A DNA stretch of 64,000 bases from Streptomyces sp. NBC_01497. GTDB taxonomy: Bacteria; Actinomycetota; Actinomycetes; Streptomycetales; Streptomycetaceae. Numbering within the stretch: the first letter of the stretch is position 1; every line of letters begins with the position of its first letter. Positions 24,414 through 34,112 of the stretch are shown one piece after another. The DNA lies in the NCBI RefSeq assembly GCF_036250695.1, contig NZ_CP109427.1:992001-1056000 (forward strand), in the 5' to 3' direction. The notes below the pieces were generated by a model that saw nothing but the letters and a program-made list of their open reading frames with translations, did no database searches and had not been told where the DNA came from. Both the position numbers and the translations under genes were made by a program.

Positions 24414-27400
24414 TCAGTGGACGGTGACCTTCGTGCTGCCGGTGACGCCGCCGGACGTCACCGTGAGGGTGGCGGTGCCGGAGCGGCGGGCGGTCAGCTC
24501 GCCGGTGCGGCTGTCCACGGACACCACCTTGGGGTTGCTCGACGTCCACACGTGGGACGCCGGGTCGGCGATCGGGATGGACAGCGGCGCGATGTTGTCG
24601 CCGGGGACCATGTCGCCGGTCGCGCTCAGGGTGACGTGGTCCTTCGGTGAGATCGGGTCCTCGGGCGCCTGGACGGTGATGGAGGCCAGGGCCGGTTCGA
24701 CGCTGAACTGCAGGCCGCCGTCGCTGCCGACGCGGATCAGGCCGAAGTGGTAGAAGCCGCCCTGGTCGGCCGGGGCGTAGGCGGGCATGCCGAGGTCAGC
24801 GAAGGCGAACTGCGGGATGCCGCCCTGGGCGGTGGACACGCTCCGGCCCTCGGGGTCGAGGATCTGCTCGGAGAACCCGCGGGCGTGGCCGTACATCATG
24901 ATCACGTGTTGCGCGGGGTGCGTCTGCTGGTAGCGCTGCACCAGGCGCAGGTACATCCGCGCCTCCCACCGGTCCGTGAACTGGCTGTTCGCGGCGGGGT
25001 GCGGATCGTAGGCCGGCATGTGCGTGACGACCAGCACGTCCTTGGCGGTGGCATCGGTCAACTGCTGGACGAGCCAGGGGTACTGCTGGCCCATCGGGTC
25101 CTGGAACGGGTCCGAGGACTGCAGGCTGCCGTGGGAGTTGTCAGTGACGATCAACCGCGCCTTGCCGAGACCGTAGGCGTAATGCGTGTCGCCGAAGGTG
25201 TCGCTGTAGTTGCCGTTCTCGGCGTCCGAGCCCTGGGTGATCTCGTGGTTGCCGACGATGTCGCGCTCGGGGATTTTGAGGGAGTCCATCTTCGACTTGG
25301 CGTACTGCAGGTCGGCGAGCTTGCCGTCGTCGGACATGTCGCCGAGGAACTGCGCGGCGTCCGGCCGGGCCTGCGGGGAGAGGGCGGGCAGCCGCTTCGC
25401 GATGGAGCCCATGACGTTGCTGCTGACCGAACCCGGGTCGCTTGCGAGCAGGTGCGCGTCGTCACCGGCGAGCACGGTGGTGCCGTGCTTGTCGAAGTCG
25501 GCGGAGTCCTCCTCGAACTTCAGCCAGGAGGGGTTGTCCGGGATAGCGTGGTAGTCGGGCTGGACGACCGGCCGCGGCGAGTACAGCGCCTGCAGCCCGG
25601 CGACGTTCAGTGAACCGGTGTAGGTGGTGCTGGGGCTGATGGCCAGGAAGTCGAGGTAGCTGACGGTCAGCGGGAACGTGTAGCCCGGCGGCAGTTGGGC
25701 GACCGCGAGGCGCCACCCGTCCGATGTGACACCGGTCAGGTACAGCGGGGTGTTGGCGGTCCCGTCGACGTTGATGTACTTCTCGGCGAGCTCAAGGCCG
25801 TCGGGGCCGCCGCCCTTGACCCACACGCCGATGCCTGTCGGCACCTGGCCGTTGTCGCTGTCGGTCGTCAGTGTGGTCTTCGGCGCCAGCACGAGCTGCT
25901 TCACACCGGAGCCGGCCGGCATGGTGTAGTCGAGACGCAGCGAACCGGTCGCGCCGGAGTCCGGCGGCGCGACACCGGGGTCCGCGCTCAGGGTGGCCGT
26001 CACACCGGTGGTGTTGTTGCTGAGCTTCCACGTGTCCGTGCTGGTCATCGGGTCGATGACCTTGCGGACGCGGCCCACCGCTACGGACATGGTGGCGGTG
26101 GTGCCCGCGACCTTGGCGCTGACCTCGGCGAGGCCTCCGCTTTCGGGGTCCGCGGTGAACAGGCCCTGCTTGTCGATGGTGCCCAGGTTGTCCGGAGTGA
26201 CCTTCCAGGTGGCCGCCTCGGTGGGGACCTGCACCGTGCCGCCGCCCTTGACGGTGGCGGACAGGCTGAGCTGCTGGGTGGCGCCGTTGTCCAGGTCGGC
26301 CTGGCCGGGCGAGAGGGTCAGGGACGTCAGCGAGGCCACGACGTCGAGCTTCTCGGAGGTCGTCACCCGCCCGTCGGAGGCGATGATCCGGCCCGTGCCC
26401 GTACGACGCGGGGTCAGCTTCCCGTCCTTGTACGAGGCGAGGGACGACGGCTCGACGCGGACCTCGACCTGGCCGGCCGCCGGGTTGGAGAACCGGTCCA
26501 GCGCGTGCACCGGCACCGGGATGGAGCCGCCGCTGACGGTGGTGACCGTCTTGCCGTCGTTCACGACGACCTTGACGGCCGACCCGGCCTCCTTGGCCGT
26601 GGTGGAGAAGAAGATGCCGTTCGCGACCGGGCGCTCGGTGTTGCCGGGGAGGTCGGACGGGGTGTTGACGACCTCGGCCTGGTCGGCGCCGGGGGCCCGG
26701 CTGACCATGCCGGTGGAACCGCCGCCGTCGAAGAGCATGGCGGTGTACGCGCCGTGAGCGACCAGGTAGCCCGCGGCCTGATCGGCTGTCACACCGAAGG
26801 CGCTGTCGGAGCCGCCGTGGCCGTCGATGGCGACGACGATGGCGTGCTTGCGGTCCTTGGTGACGCCGACCGCGGTCTCGGGATTGGCGCCGCTCGGGGG
26901 GGTGCCGGTCGGGTCCTTGTAGACGTGACCGTCCTTCACCAGGGTGTCGACACCGCTGACGAGCTGGGTGAGGTCGTTGTCGGGCGACAGCCGGGTGGCC
27001 ACGGCGACCGTGGCGCCCGCGTGCGCGTTGTCCGACAGCCACTGGCCGCCGGCGCCCGCTCCGAGCAGGCCCAGCTGGCCGGTGTTCAGTCGCGGCACGG
27101 TGGTGACACCGTTCGTCACCGTGTCGACGACGAAGCCGCCGTCGGCGGTGTGACCGACCACCAGGGTGGATGCGGTCGTCCCGGGAGTCTCACCGAGGTC
27201 GGGGGTGACCTCGGTGATGCCGCCGCCCGCCAGGTCGTCGACGGTGTTCACGGAGGTGAGCGCGCGCGTGGCGGCGCCGGCCGTGATCGTCCCCGAGAAG
27301 GTCTGCGGACCCATCACGATGGTGCCGTCGGGCTTGACGCCCAGCTGGGAGGCGAAGCCCGGCTTGGGGCTCTTGAGCAGGTGCCCGTCGCTCACGACAC

Positions 27401-27869
27401 CGCCGAGCGGACGGCCACTGGCGTGGATCTCGAAGTAGTCGCCGTTGACACCGGCCACCGCGTGCGTGCGGTGGGCCATCGACGAGGGGGTCTCGTCCGC
27501 CGGGTCGGTGATCGTGTCACCGGCCTCGACCACGCGGGTCCGCAGGTTCGGGTCGCTCAGGTCGGCGGAGAGCACCTGGATGTGCTGGCGCCCGCCGACG
27601 GTGTCGTAGGTCTCGCTGTAGTGCTGCAGTCCGCGGGTGACCGTCTCGGCCGGGGTACGGGTGTAGTCCACCACCAGCGGCCAGTTCTCCGGCGTGGTGG
27701 GCAGCCAGCTCCGATCCGCCGGGTGCCGGGCGGTCGCTGCCGTGTTGTCGGCCGCGCCCGACGCGGTGGTCGCCGCACCCGTGACGGTGCCGGCGAGTGC
27801 CAGCACGAGTGCGGCGGCCACCGCGGTGCGACGTCTGCCGCCCCCGGCTCTGGTTCCACGAAGTCTCAT
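24414..27869 (-). CDS. secreted multidomain phosphodiester glycosidase / metallophosphatase
   Basis: 1151 residues. Signal peptide to about residue 40, then an NAGPA-type phosphodiester glycosidase domain (roughly 80-420; GVNGDYFEIHASGRPLGGVV and LFDGGGSTGM). Middle region: Ig-like/invasin-type and carbohydrate-binding-like beta domains (430-770). A calcineurin-like metallophosphatase follows (about 780-1030; GDMSDDG, GNHEIT, VVTHMPAYDPH, YGHARGFSE supply metal ligands), then a C-terminal BIG2 domain. NAGPA enzymes remove sugar-1-phosphates from phosphodiesters, so one chain may uncover and then dephosphorylate cell-wall or glycan phosphate. AGGAA precedes ATG 27869. Exported; no operon partner. 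Confidence 0.9.
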   Translation of the reverse strand: MRLRGTRAGGGRRRTAVAAALVLALAGTVTGAATTASGAADNTAATARHPADRSWLPTTPENWPLVVDYTRTPAETVTRGLQHYSETYDTVGGRQHIQVLSADLSDPNLRTRVVEAGDTITDPADETPSSMAHRTHAVAGVNGDYFEIHASGRPLGGVVSDGHLLKSPKPGFASQLGVKPDGTIVMGPQTFSGTITAGAATRALTSVNTVDDLAGGGITEVTPDLGETPGTTASTLVVGHTADGGFVVDTVTNGVTTVPRLNTGQLGLLGAGAGGQWLSDNAHAGATVAVATRLSPDNDLTQLVSGVDTLVKDGHVYKDPTGTPPSGANPETAVGVTKDRKHAIVVAIDGHGGSDSAFGVTADQAAGYLVAHGAYTAMLFDGGGSTGMVSRAPGADQAEVVNTPSDLPGNTERPVANGIFFSTTAKEAGSAVKVVVNDGKTVTTVSGGSIPVPVHALDRFSNPAAGQVEVRVEPSSLASYKDGKLTPRRTGTGRIIASDGRVTTSEKLDVVASLTSLTLSPGQADLDNGATQQLSLSATVKGGGTVQVPTEAATWKVTPDNLGTIDKQGLFTADPESGGLAEVSAKVAGTTATMSVAVGRVRKVIDPMTSTDTWKLSNNTTGVTATLSADPGVAPPDSGATGSLRLDYTMPAGSGVKQLVLAPKTTLTTDSDNGQVPTGIGVWVKGGGPDGLELAEKYINVDGTANTPLYLTGVTSDGWRLAVAQLPPGYTFPLTVSYLDFLAISPSTTYTGSLNVAGLQALYSPRPVVQPDYHAIPDNPSWLKFEEDSADFDKHGTTVLAGDDAHLLASDPGSVSSNVMGSIAKRLPALSPQARPDAAQFLGDMSDDGKLADLQYAKSKMDSLKIPERDIVGNHEITQGSDAENGNYSDTFGDTHYAYGLGKARLIVTDNSHGSLQSSDPFQDPMGQQYPWLVQQLTDATAKDVLVVTHMPAYDPHPAANSQFTDRWEARMYLRLVQRYQQTHPAQHVIMMYGHARGFSEQILDPEGRSVSTAQGGIPQFAFADLGMPAYAPADQGGFYHFGLIRVGSDGGLQFSVEPALASITVQAPEDPISPKDHVTLSATGDMVPGDNIAPLSIPIADPASHVWTSSNPKVVSVDSRTGELTARRSGTATLTVTSGGVTGSTKVTVH

Positions 27870-28664
27870 TGCTTGTTCCTTTGGATGTGCGAGCCGTTAT
27901 GCAACCGGCGATCGCCCACTCGACACCGGTGCGGCAAACCGGGGGTTTCCGGCCGGGGTTGGACAGATGACGCGTAGCGGTGTGGTTGGCTACGTTTTCG
28001 GTCTGGCAACCCGCCGGAGAGAGGTACTCCACGGCCCGGCTCCGGCCCCGGTGACCTGGACGGGTTCGCACGTTCACACCGTCACGGCCCGGAGCGCGCC
28101 GGGCGGGCCTGCTCGGGCCGGTGAGGTGGCGGGCCGTCATGTGGGGCATTCCGGGGGCAGGGAGCGCCCGGTGGCGTTCGGCGCCGGGGAGCAGGCGCCT
28201 CCCCGGCCAGCGGGCGCACCTGAATCACCGGCCTCCGGCGTGTTCGTGCACGTGGTCCGACGTCGTCGTTCGGAGCCGACCACGGGCGACCCGGCGAGGC
28301 GCGCCCTCCGGAGCCGGCAACGAGGCCGTGCCCTTGGAGGCTGAGGCCATCCACGGGCGCGCCGGGCCGCGGCCCCCGTCGGCTGACCCGCGTCGACCCG
28401 AACGACCCACCGCTGCTCGAAGGTCCCTGCACGCGGGCCGGCTCCGTACGGGACCGGGACACCGCCCGGTGCCATGCCTCCCCCGTCACCCGGGCGAACG
28501 CCGAGGTCAGGGGCGGCCCCGCCGGCACCTCACTCCGCGGGCCCGAGAGCGCAACCATTCCGATACCGGAGTGACAACGGGGGTTATTCCTAGAGCAGAT
28601 GATCCCATGAAATGATCGGCACGCTACGTCGTATCTCCACCGCCTCTGAACGCTTGGACATCGC
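27870..28664. other. intergenic region without supportable genes
   Basis: About 800 bases between two divergent genes. All long frames are low-complexity shadows. It must hold promoters for both the secreted phosphatase and the lectin protein, but no confident -35/-10 or PhoP-like direct repeat was identified. Confidence 0.5.
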
Positions 28665-30359
28665 ATGAGCCGAACGCCAGGGAGTCCAGCGAAGGTCTCC
28701 GGCACCGCCACGGACGACGAGGTCGAGTCCTGGGGCACCATGACCGATGACGACCTCAAGACCTGGGGCATGGCGCCGGCCGACGAGGCCGGCGCCGAAC
28801 CGGCCATTGCGGAAGGCGCCGACGCGGAAGCCGGCCCTCGGGCGACCGGCTCGGCCGTCGCGCCGGCAGCGCACGACGCACAGGACCAGGACCCGGCCGC
28901 CGCGGTGCACCAGGCCTCGGCCGACGACGAGCCCGCGGAGGCTGAGGCGGAGGCAGTAGCGGACACTCAGGCGCCGGCCGCCGAGACCGCGAACTCCCTC
29001 ACCCCGGGCGACGGTTCGGCCGTCGCGGCGGCGGACCCCGCAGAACTCGCGGCACCGGCCGAAGTGGCGGAATCCGCCGAAGTGGCCGAACTCGCGGCAC
29101 CCGCGCAGGCGGCCGAACGCGCGGAACCCGCAGCGCGGACGGCGGAAGAGCCCGTGGACGTCGTGGCCTCGCCCGGCCCGTCCACACCACAGGGCTCCCC
29201 CGCCGGCGCCGGGGCACCGCCGGAGCACGAGGTGACCGACAACGGCGCCGAGCCCCGCGCCGAGGCCCCGGCCGCTCAGCCGCTGCCCCCGGAACAGCCG
29301 GTCGTGCCGGTCCCCGCTCGCCGGGAAGGGGACGGCGAAGCGCCGCGCACGGCACAGACGGTCATGGCGGACGAGGACGCGCCGACGGCGGCCGAACCAC
29401 CGGCGACCGCCGGCGTTGTGCCCGAGAAGCCGGCGCCCACCCGGTCGGCCCGGCGCGCTCCCCTCCCCGCCGAACCGCTCATCCGGAGCCACCCGCCCAC
29501 CGGCCACGCCGAGAGCGCGCTTCGTGTGGTGGAACCGACCCTCTCCGTGTCCGGCACCGGATCGGCTCAGGAGAGCGGCGCCGTCGACCCGGCACGCACC
29601 GCCCGCCGTCGCGGCAAGCCGCTGCTCGCCGCCGCGGGCGCCGCAGGAGTCCTTCTCGTAGGGATGCCGCTGCTGCTGCTCGGCCGCGGCCATGACGGCG
29701 AGAAGCAGGAGGCCCGGTCGGACGTCCCGGTCGGCACCGTTCTCGACAGCACGGACACCGAAGTCGGCCACGTCATCACGGACATACCCACCTCGCCGGG
29801 GCCGGGCAAACACCGGGGGCCCACCGCGAAGAGCACGGCGCACCCCGTCGCGCACGTGTCACCGAGCGCCCTGCTCAAGCAGAAGACGGCGAAGCACGCC
29901 GCCAACGACTCCTCGACGCACGGCATCCAGGTGCACACCGCGCAGCCGAAGTCCGACGGCGGAACACCCGCCCCGAACAAGGTCAAGAGCAAGACCACGA
30001 CCAGGGCCACCGACATCCGCGCGCACGCGACGACGGTGGTGATCCAGGCGACACGCACGCTCTCCGCGGGAGAGTCGTGGTCCGCCACCCTCGCCCGCAT
30101 GACGATGCGCAGCGACGGCGACCTCGTCATCTACGACGAGCACGGCCAGGTCCGCTGGAGCTCGCACACGTCCGGGACGGGCAACAGGGCGGCGTTCCAG
30201 GGGGACGGCAACCTGGTCGTCTACAACACCGCCAACCAGCCCCTGTGGGCCTCGGGCACCGCCGGGCACAACGGCGCAGCACTGGTGCTGCAGGCCGACG
30301 GGAACGTGGTCATCAGTCAGAACGGCGCCGCGCTCTGGGCCTCCGGCACACAGCACTGA
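28665..30359 (+). CDS. membrane-anchored protein with C-terminal bulb-type mannose lectin domain
   Basis: 564 residues. A short head with two DDE/DDD-x-WG motifs (EVESWGTM, DLKTWGM) is followed by about 250 Ala/Pro/Glu-rich disordered residues, one membrane helix (about 325-345, LLAAAGAAGVLLVGMPLLLLG), a Ser/Thr/Lys-rich linker and a C-terminal B-lectin domain of about 100 residues. The mannose motif QxDxNxVxY is intact in FQGDGNLVVY, partial in LQADGNVVIS and degenerate in MRSDGDLVIY. Topology suggests an acidic cytoplasmic arm and an external lectin. The ribosome site before ATG 28665 is weak. Role unknown; perhaps glycan attachment or sensing. Confidence 0.85.
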   Translation: MSRTPGSPAKVSGTATDDEVESWGTMTDDDLKTWGMAPADEAGAEPAIAEGADAEAGPRATGSAVAPAAHDAQDQDPAAAVHQASADDEPAEAEAEAVADTQAPAAETANSLTPGDGSAVAAADPAELAAPAEVAESAEVAELAAPAQAAERAEPAARTAEEPVDVVASPGPSTPQGSPAGAGAPPEHEVTDNGAEPRAEAPAAQPLPPEQPVVPVPARREGDGEAPRTAQTVMADEDAPTAAEPPATAGVVPEKPAPTRSARRAPLPAEPLIRSHPPTGHAESALRVVEPTLSVSGTGSAQESGAVDPARTARRRGKPLLAAAGAAGVLLVGMPLLLLGRGHDGEKQEARSDVPVGTVLDSTDTEVGHVITDIPTSPGPGKHRGPTAKSTAHPVAHVSPSALLKQKTAKHAANDSSTHGIQVHTAQPKSDGGTPAPNKVKSKTTTRATDIRAHATTVVIQATRTLSAGESWSATLARMTMRSDGDLVIYDEHGQVRWSSHTSGTGNRAAFQGDGNLVVYNTANQPLWASGTAGHNGAALVLQADGNVVISQNGAALWASGTQH

Positions 30360-30375
30360 GCAGCGCTCCGGGAGG

Positions 30376-30399
30376 CCGGGGGCATGACAGCGCCCCCGG
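30376..30399 (+). terminator. hairpin after the lectin gene
   Basis: CCGGGGGC and GCCCCCGG pair around an 8-base loop, 17 bases past the stop codon. The 30400-30668 stretch after it holds no gene. Confidence 0.65.
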
Positions 30400-30668
30400 T
30401 CCGGTGGCACCGCGTGCCCAGGACCGCGCCGGCGCCGACGGACCGCCGACCGGCCTCACCCTTCGGCTTCCCGGCACCCGTCGTACGTCGCCCGGGCCCG
30501 GCGCCTCGCGTGCTTGCGGGTCAGTCCCGCACCGCGGGCGAACGCCGCCGCGAAGGCGGTCGCTCCGGGAACAGCCCGGGCCGCCTCGGTGACGCGGTCG
30601 ACGTCGCCCGGGAGGTGAGGGCGATCGCGCCGGGAGAACGGCACCCGGAGCGAGAGCGGCGAATGGCT

Positions 30669-31532
30669 CTACCTGGGCGTGAGTTCGAGGACGGCGATGC
30701 CGACGAGGACCACCGTACTGGCGGCGGTACGGGCGCGGCCGAGCCTCTCGTGGAAGAGGAAGGTACTCATCAGGACACCGAGGATGATGCTCGTCTCGCG
30801 CAGTGCGGCGATGGCGGGCAGGTTTTCCGGAGCTCGGGACTGTGCCCACACGACCAGTCCATAGGCGGCCAGGGACAGGACGCCTCCGGTCATGCCGCGC
30901 GGCCAGGTGGGGCGCAGATCTGTCAGCAGCGACCGTCGGCGCCGGATGAGGGCGAACAGGGGCAGGGGCAGTGCTTGTGCCAGGAACATCCAGCCGACGT
31001 AGCCGACGACGGTTCCCGCACGGCGAACGCCGGTCGCGTCGACGACGGTGTAGGAGGCGATCATGACGCCGGTCGCGACGGCAGCCGACAAGGCGGGGAG
31101 TTGGGCCCGTCCGGGTCGTCCGTCAGCGAAGGCGAGGATCGCCAGGCCCGCGGACAGCACCAGGACACCCGTCAGTTCAGCGGTCGGAAGAGACTCACCA
31201 AGTGCGCAGACCGAGAGCACCGCTACGACCCAGGGCGAGGTCCCGCGGGCGAGCGGGTACACCTGACCGAAGTCCCCGAGCCGGTAGGACTGGAGCAGCA
31301 ACAGTTGATAGAGGATCTGCAGCGCTGCCGAGCCGGCGATGAACGGCCAGGCCGCCCGGTCGGGGACGGGGGCAAGGGTCACGATCACCGCGGAGCATGC
31401 CAGATAGCCCAGATCGATGAGGGCGAAGGCGACGAGTTTGTCCTGGGCGGCGTGCGCCAAGGCGTTCCAGGCCGCGTGAAGCAGCGCCGCCCCCAGCACC
31501 GCGATGACTATCGGCAGCGGCATGAGCATCAT
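30669..31532 (-). CDS. EamA-family (DMT superfamily) transporter
   Basis: 287 residues with ten hydrophobic helices in two EamA-like halves; PLARGTSPWVVAVLS and the second-half RETSIILGVLMSTFLFHERL are typical drug/metabolite transporter motifs. Starts are ambiguous (ATG ATG CTC ATG at 31532-31521, preceded by a G-run); the longest is given. It is divergent from an RpiR regulator with an 18-base inverted repeat between them, so it probably exports or imports the sugar-phosphate- or amino-compound-related metabolite sensed by that regulator. Confidence 0.88.
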   Translation of the reverse strand: MMLMPLPIVIAVLGAALLHAAWNALAHAAQDKLVAFALIDLGYLACSAVIVTLAPVPDRAAWPFIAGSAALQILYQLLLLQSYRLGDFGQVYPLARGTSPWVVAVLSVCALGESLPTAELTGVLVLSAGLAILAFADGRPGRAQLPALSAAVATGVMIASYTVVDATGVRRAGTVVGYVGWMFLAQALPLPLFALIRRRRSLLTDLRPTWPRGMTGGVLSLAAYGLVVWAQSRAPENLPAIAALRETSIILGVLMSTFLFHERLGRARTAASTVVLVGIAVLELTPR

Positions 31533-31534
31533 CC

Positions 31535-31590
31535 CCCCAGGGAATGTGATTCTCCAGTACGATCAATCCATGGAATCACATTCCCTGGGG
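31535..31590. promoter_or_regulatory. RpiR operator: perfect 18-bp inverted repeat spanning the rpiR start
   Basis: Arms 31535-31552 and 31573-31590 are perfect inverted copies with a 20-base spacer. Each arm contains GAAT-GTG-ATTC or its complement, a small dyad of RpiR type. The right arm encodes residues 2-7 of the regulator, so the coding sequence itself carries half of the site. TACGAT at 31558-31563 lies 6 bases before the ATG with no Shine-Dalgarno sequence, implying a leaderless rpiR transcript. Binding is inferred. Confidence 0.78.
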
Positions 31591-32409
31591 AGCCAACTTG
31601 CCGCCCGCGTCCGGACTCAGCTGCCGCTACTGAAAGATGCCGAGGCGCGGGTTGCTCAGGTCCTCCTCGACCAAGGGCGGGACCTGGTCACACTCAGCGT
31701 CAGCGACGTCGCGACCCTTGCGCACACCGCCTCGTCCACCGTGGTGCGCGCCTGCCAGCGTCTCGGCTTCCGGGGCTTCCAAGAAGTCAAGATCCTCGCC
31801 GCGGCCGGCGCACCGCCGCCCGTTCCGGTCGGCGGCCCCCAAGCCGACGCCCTCACACGAACCGTGCACACCGCTCGCGAGACCCTGGACGGCCTGACCA
31901 CAACCGTCTCCCAGACCCAGATGGACGACGTCGCCCGCGTCCTCTCCCTCGCGCCACACACCCTGGTCGTCGGTGCGGGTCTGTCCTCGGCAGTCTGCCT
32001 GGACGCCGCCTACCGACTGCGCGCCCTGGGAATGACCGTCGACGCGCCCTGCGACCCCATCACCGCCGAACTCGCCGCCGGACTGCTCCCGCCCTCTGCC
32101 GCCTGCCTGGCAGTCAGCCACACCGGCGCCACACGCAGTACGGTTGCCGCCGCCGAGCGAGCCCGCACAGCGGGAGCCACAGTCATCGCCCTCACCAGCT
32201 ACGCGCACACACCACTGACGGAAGCCAGCACACACACCCTCCTCGCCGGAGGACAAGACCTGATCCTCGGACTTGAAGCCGTCGCCAGCAGGCTGGCACA
32301 CCTCGCGGTGATCGACGCCCTCACGCTTACCCTCTTGGAGACACAAGGCCCCCGTGCCCGGGCGGCCTTGAGGCTTTCCGCCGAAGTCACGGCCGCGCAC
32401 GCGTACTGA
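31570..32409 (+). CDS. MurR/RpiR family transcriptional regulator
   Basis: 279 residues: N-terminal RpiR helix-turn-helix (SVSDVATLAHTASSTVVRACQRLGFRGFQEVK, about residues 45-76) and a C-terminal SIS sugar-phosphate-binding domain (VVGAGLSSAVC, AVSHTGATRSTV, VIALTSYAHTPL). Starts at ATG 31570 with no ribosome site, probably leaderless. Divergent from the EamA transporter and flanked by a perfect inverted repeat, so it likely represses itself and the transporter. Ligand probably a phosphosugar or related compound. Confidence 0.92.
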   Translation: MESHSLGSQLAARVRTQLPLLKDAEARVAQVLLDQGRDLVTLSVSDVATLAHTASSTVVRACQRLGFRGFQEVKILAAAGAPPPVPVGGPQADALTRTVHTARETLDGLTTTVSQTQMDDVARVLSLAPHTLVVGAGLSSAVCLDAAYRLRALGMTVDAPCDPITAELAAGLLPPSAACLAVSHTGATRSTVAAAERARTAGATVIALTSYAHTPLTEASTHTLLAGGQDLILGLEAVASRLAHLAVIDALTLTLLETQGPRARAALRLSAEVTAAHAY

Positions 32410-32449
32410 TGGCGCGGGCGACGAACGCGATACCGCAGTCGAAGGGCGT

Positions 32450-33390
32450 GTTCAGCCACTTGTGCGCGTCGGTCGTCCAGGAGTGGGCCAGATGTGTGCC
32501 CCGGAGAGCCGCCTACGGTGCTCGTCGCCCGCGGCCAGGGCCCCCAGGCCGATCGCCCCGTAGACGTATACCCATCCCCCGCGGGCCTGCACCCGCTCGG
32601 ACACCGCGCCGGGCGGATCGACCGCGCCGGTGTTGATGTCGCCGGCCTGGACGCACACGACCGGTGGGCGTTCGGTCCGCCGCCAGGGCCTCGTCGAGGG
32701 CGGTGAGGTCCATGGCACCGTCGGCATCGCACGCCACACGTGCCCACGTGCGCGCCCATGTCCAGAAAGCGCAGCGCCCGGTCGATCGAGGCGTACCGCT
32801 CCTCACCTACCCTCACCGGGATCCGGGGGGCGTTCCACAAGCAGTCCGGCTCGACGTTCCACCCGGCGGCGCTCAGCAGGTGGTGGCGCGCCGCGGCGAG
32901 GCCGGTGAACGCGGCCATCCGGGGTCCCCGTGGTGAAGCCGACGGACGTGGTGCGCGGCAGGCCGAGCAGTTCCACCAGCCGGCGGCCGCACTCGTCCTC
33001 GACGACGCCGGCGAACGGGCCGCAACGAGTGGAGCACCGCGTTTTGGTCCGACGCGGTGACCATCCAGTCCGCGGCCGGCGTCACCGGCGGCGAGGAGCC
33101 GATGACGTAGCCGAACCACCGCGACCCGGCGCCGGCCGTCGCCCCGGCCTCGCCTGCGCGCGCGAGTGCGGCCAAGGTCGCAGCCGTTGCCTCGCCCTTG
33201 TCAGGGATGCCGCTGGACTGCCCCAGCGCGGCCCGGATCTCCTCGGGGCCGGCGGCCGGGAAGACCTGCCTCTGCGAGAGCGAGGACCGCCGCCGCACCG
33301 CATGCTCGTACGCCCACCGCAACACGCCGGGACGTCGGCGGCGTGCTGCCCTCCGGCCACGGCGCACGCCGCTTGCTGTCGGCACGGGCG
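32450..33390 (-). pseudogene. PLP-dependent group II decarboxylase remnant
   Basis: On the minus strand, fragments in three frames match one pyridoxal-5-phosphate decarboxylase: FPAAGPEEIRAALG and LAALARAGEAGATAGAGSRWFGYVIG at the N-terminal side, then NVEPDCLWNAPRIPV and VGEERYASIDRALRFLDMGAH, then VCVQAGDINTGAVDPP and GGWVYVYGAIGL. Several frameshifts separate them, the His-Lys PLP-binding lysine region and everything after it are missing. No intact frame exists. A decayed aspartate/aromatic-type decarboxylase. Confidence 0.75.
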
Positions 33391-33413
33391 GTCCACCGCA
33401 TGTCCCGGAGACT

Positions 33414-33938
33414 TCAGTGCAGGTGGATATTGTTCTTGACGTCGTTGCCGATGTTGTTGTTGATGTTGCCCGTACTGAAGTTGATCAGGGACGTTCCCAG
33501 AGTCGGCGTGCAAAGGAGCAGGCAGGGCCCGGGGTTGGGGGGCGTCGGGCGTTCTGTCACCGTGACTGTGGTGGTCGTGCTCGAAGCCCCGCAGCCGACG
33601 CCTCCCTCTTGGTTTCCGTTGTAGGCAGCTGTGATGGTATGCGTGCCGGTGGTGTCGAACTCCGTGGTGTCGGTGGCTTGGCCACTGTCATCCAGCAGCA
33701 CGGTTTTCAACGGGTCGCCGCCGTCGAAGAAGGTCACGCCCAGGCCACCGCTGGGGTCTTCGGGGCAGGTGACGGTGGCAGTGAGCGTGACCGGGCTTTC
33801 GAGGGCGGCCGTCGACGGCGACGCCTGGACGGTGGTCTCGGAATCCGCCGCCGCGGCCGGAGTAGCCAAGCCGACCACGGTCGCCAGCGCGGCTGCGGCC
33901 ATGAGTGTGCCCTGCGAACGCAGTTGTCTACGTGCCAT
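33414..33938 (-). CDS. secreted Ig-like (Big_5-type) domain protein
   Basis: 174 residues. Signal peptide ending near AAAADS (about residue 30), one bacterial Ig-like domain (residues 35-125: SPVTLTATVTCPEDPSGGLG, FFDGGDPLKTV, AYNGNQ), a Pro-rich linker with cysteines and an Asn-rich tail FSTGNINNNIGNDVKNNIH. Extracellular. It lies beside two IPT/TIG-repeat proteins, which share a similar Ig fold. No enzymatic motif. Confidence 0.8.
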   Translation of the reverse strand: MARRQLRSQGTLMAAAALATVVGLATPAAAADSETTVQASPSTAALESPVTLTATVTCPEDPSGGLGVTFFDGGDPLKTVLLDDSGQATDTTEFDTTGTHTITAAYNGNQEGGVGCGASSTTTTVTVTERPTPPNPGPCLLLCTPTLGTSLINFSTGNINNNIGNDVKNNIHLH

Positions 33939-34112
33939 GTGCCTGCTCCTCGTTCATCGTGGGCTTGCGCCCGCAATCATCCGACGGAGCGACACCTTAT
34001 GACGGACTTGTTGGCATATGCGGGAAATGCTGCCCGTGGTTCGCCCCGTCGGGCGAGGGATCAGCTCCCCCGCATGGCCCTGCGCTGTCCAGGGAGCGCG
34101 AAGTGTGCCAGG

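Noticed and set aside
25695..27977. 760-codon plus-strand open frame
   Set aside because: Antisense shadow of the secreted phosphodiester glycosidase gene; no start signals and Val/Gly/Arg-rich composition.
27900..28000. PhoP box for the phosphatase gene
   Set aside because: GGTTGG-like words occur but not the paired 11-base direct repeats needed.
28665..30359. Lectin-like bacteriocin (putidacin type)
   Set aside because: Those are tandem lectin domains without a membrane anchor; here one lectin domain follows a membrane helix and a long disordered arm.
30384..32276. 630-codon plus-strand open frame
   Set aside because: Crosses the EamA gene antisense and then the RpiR gene out of frame; no homology recognised.
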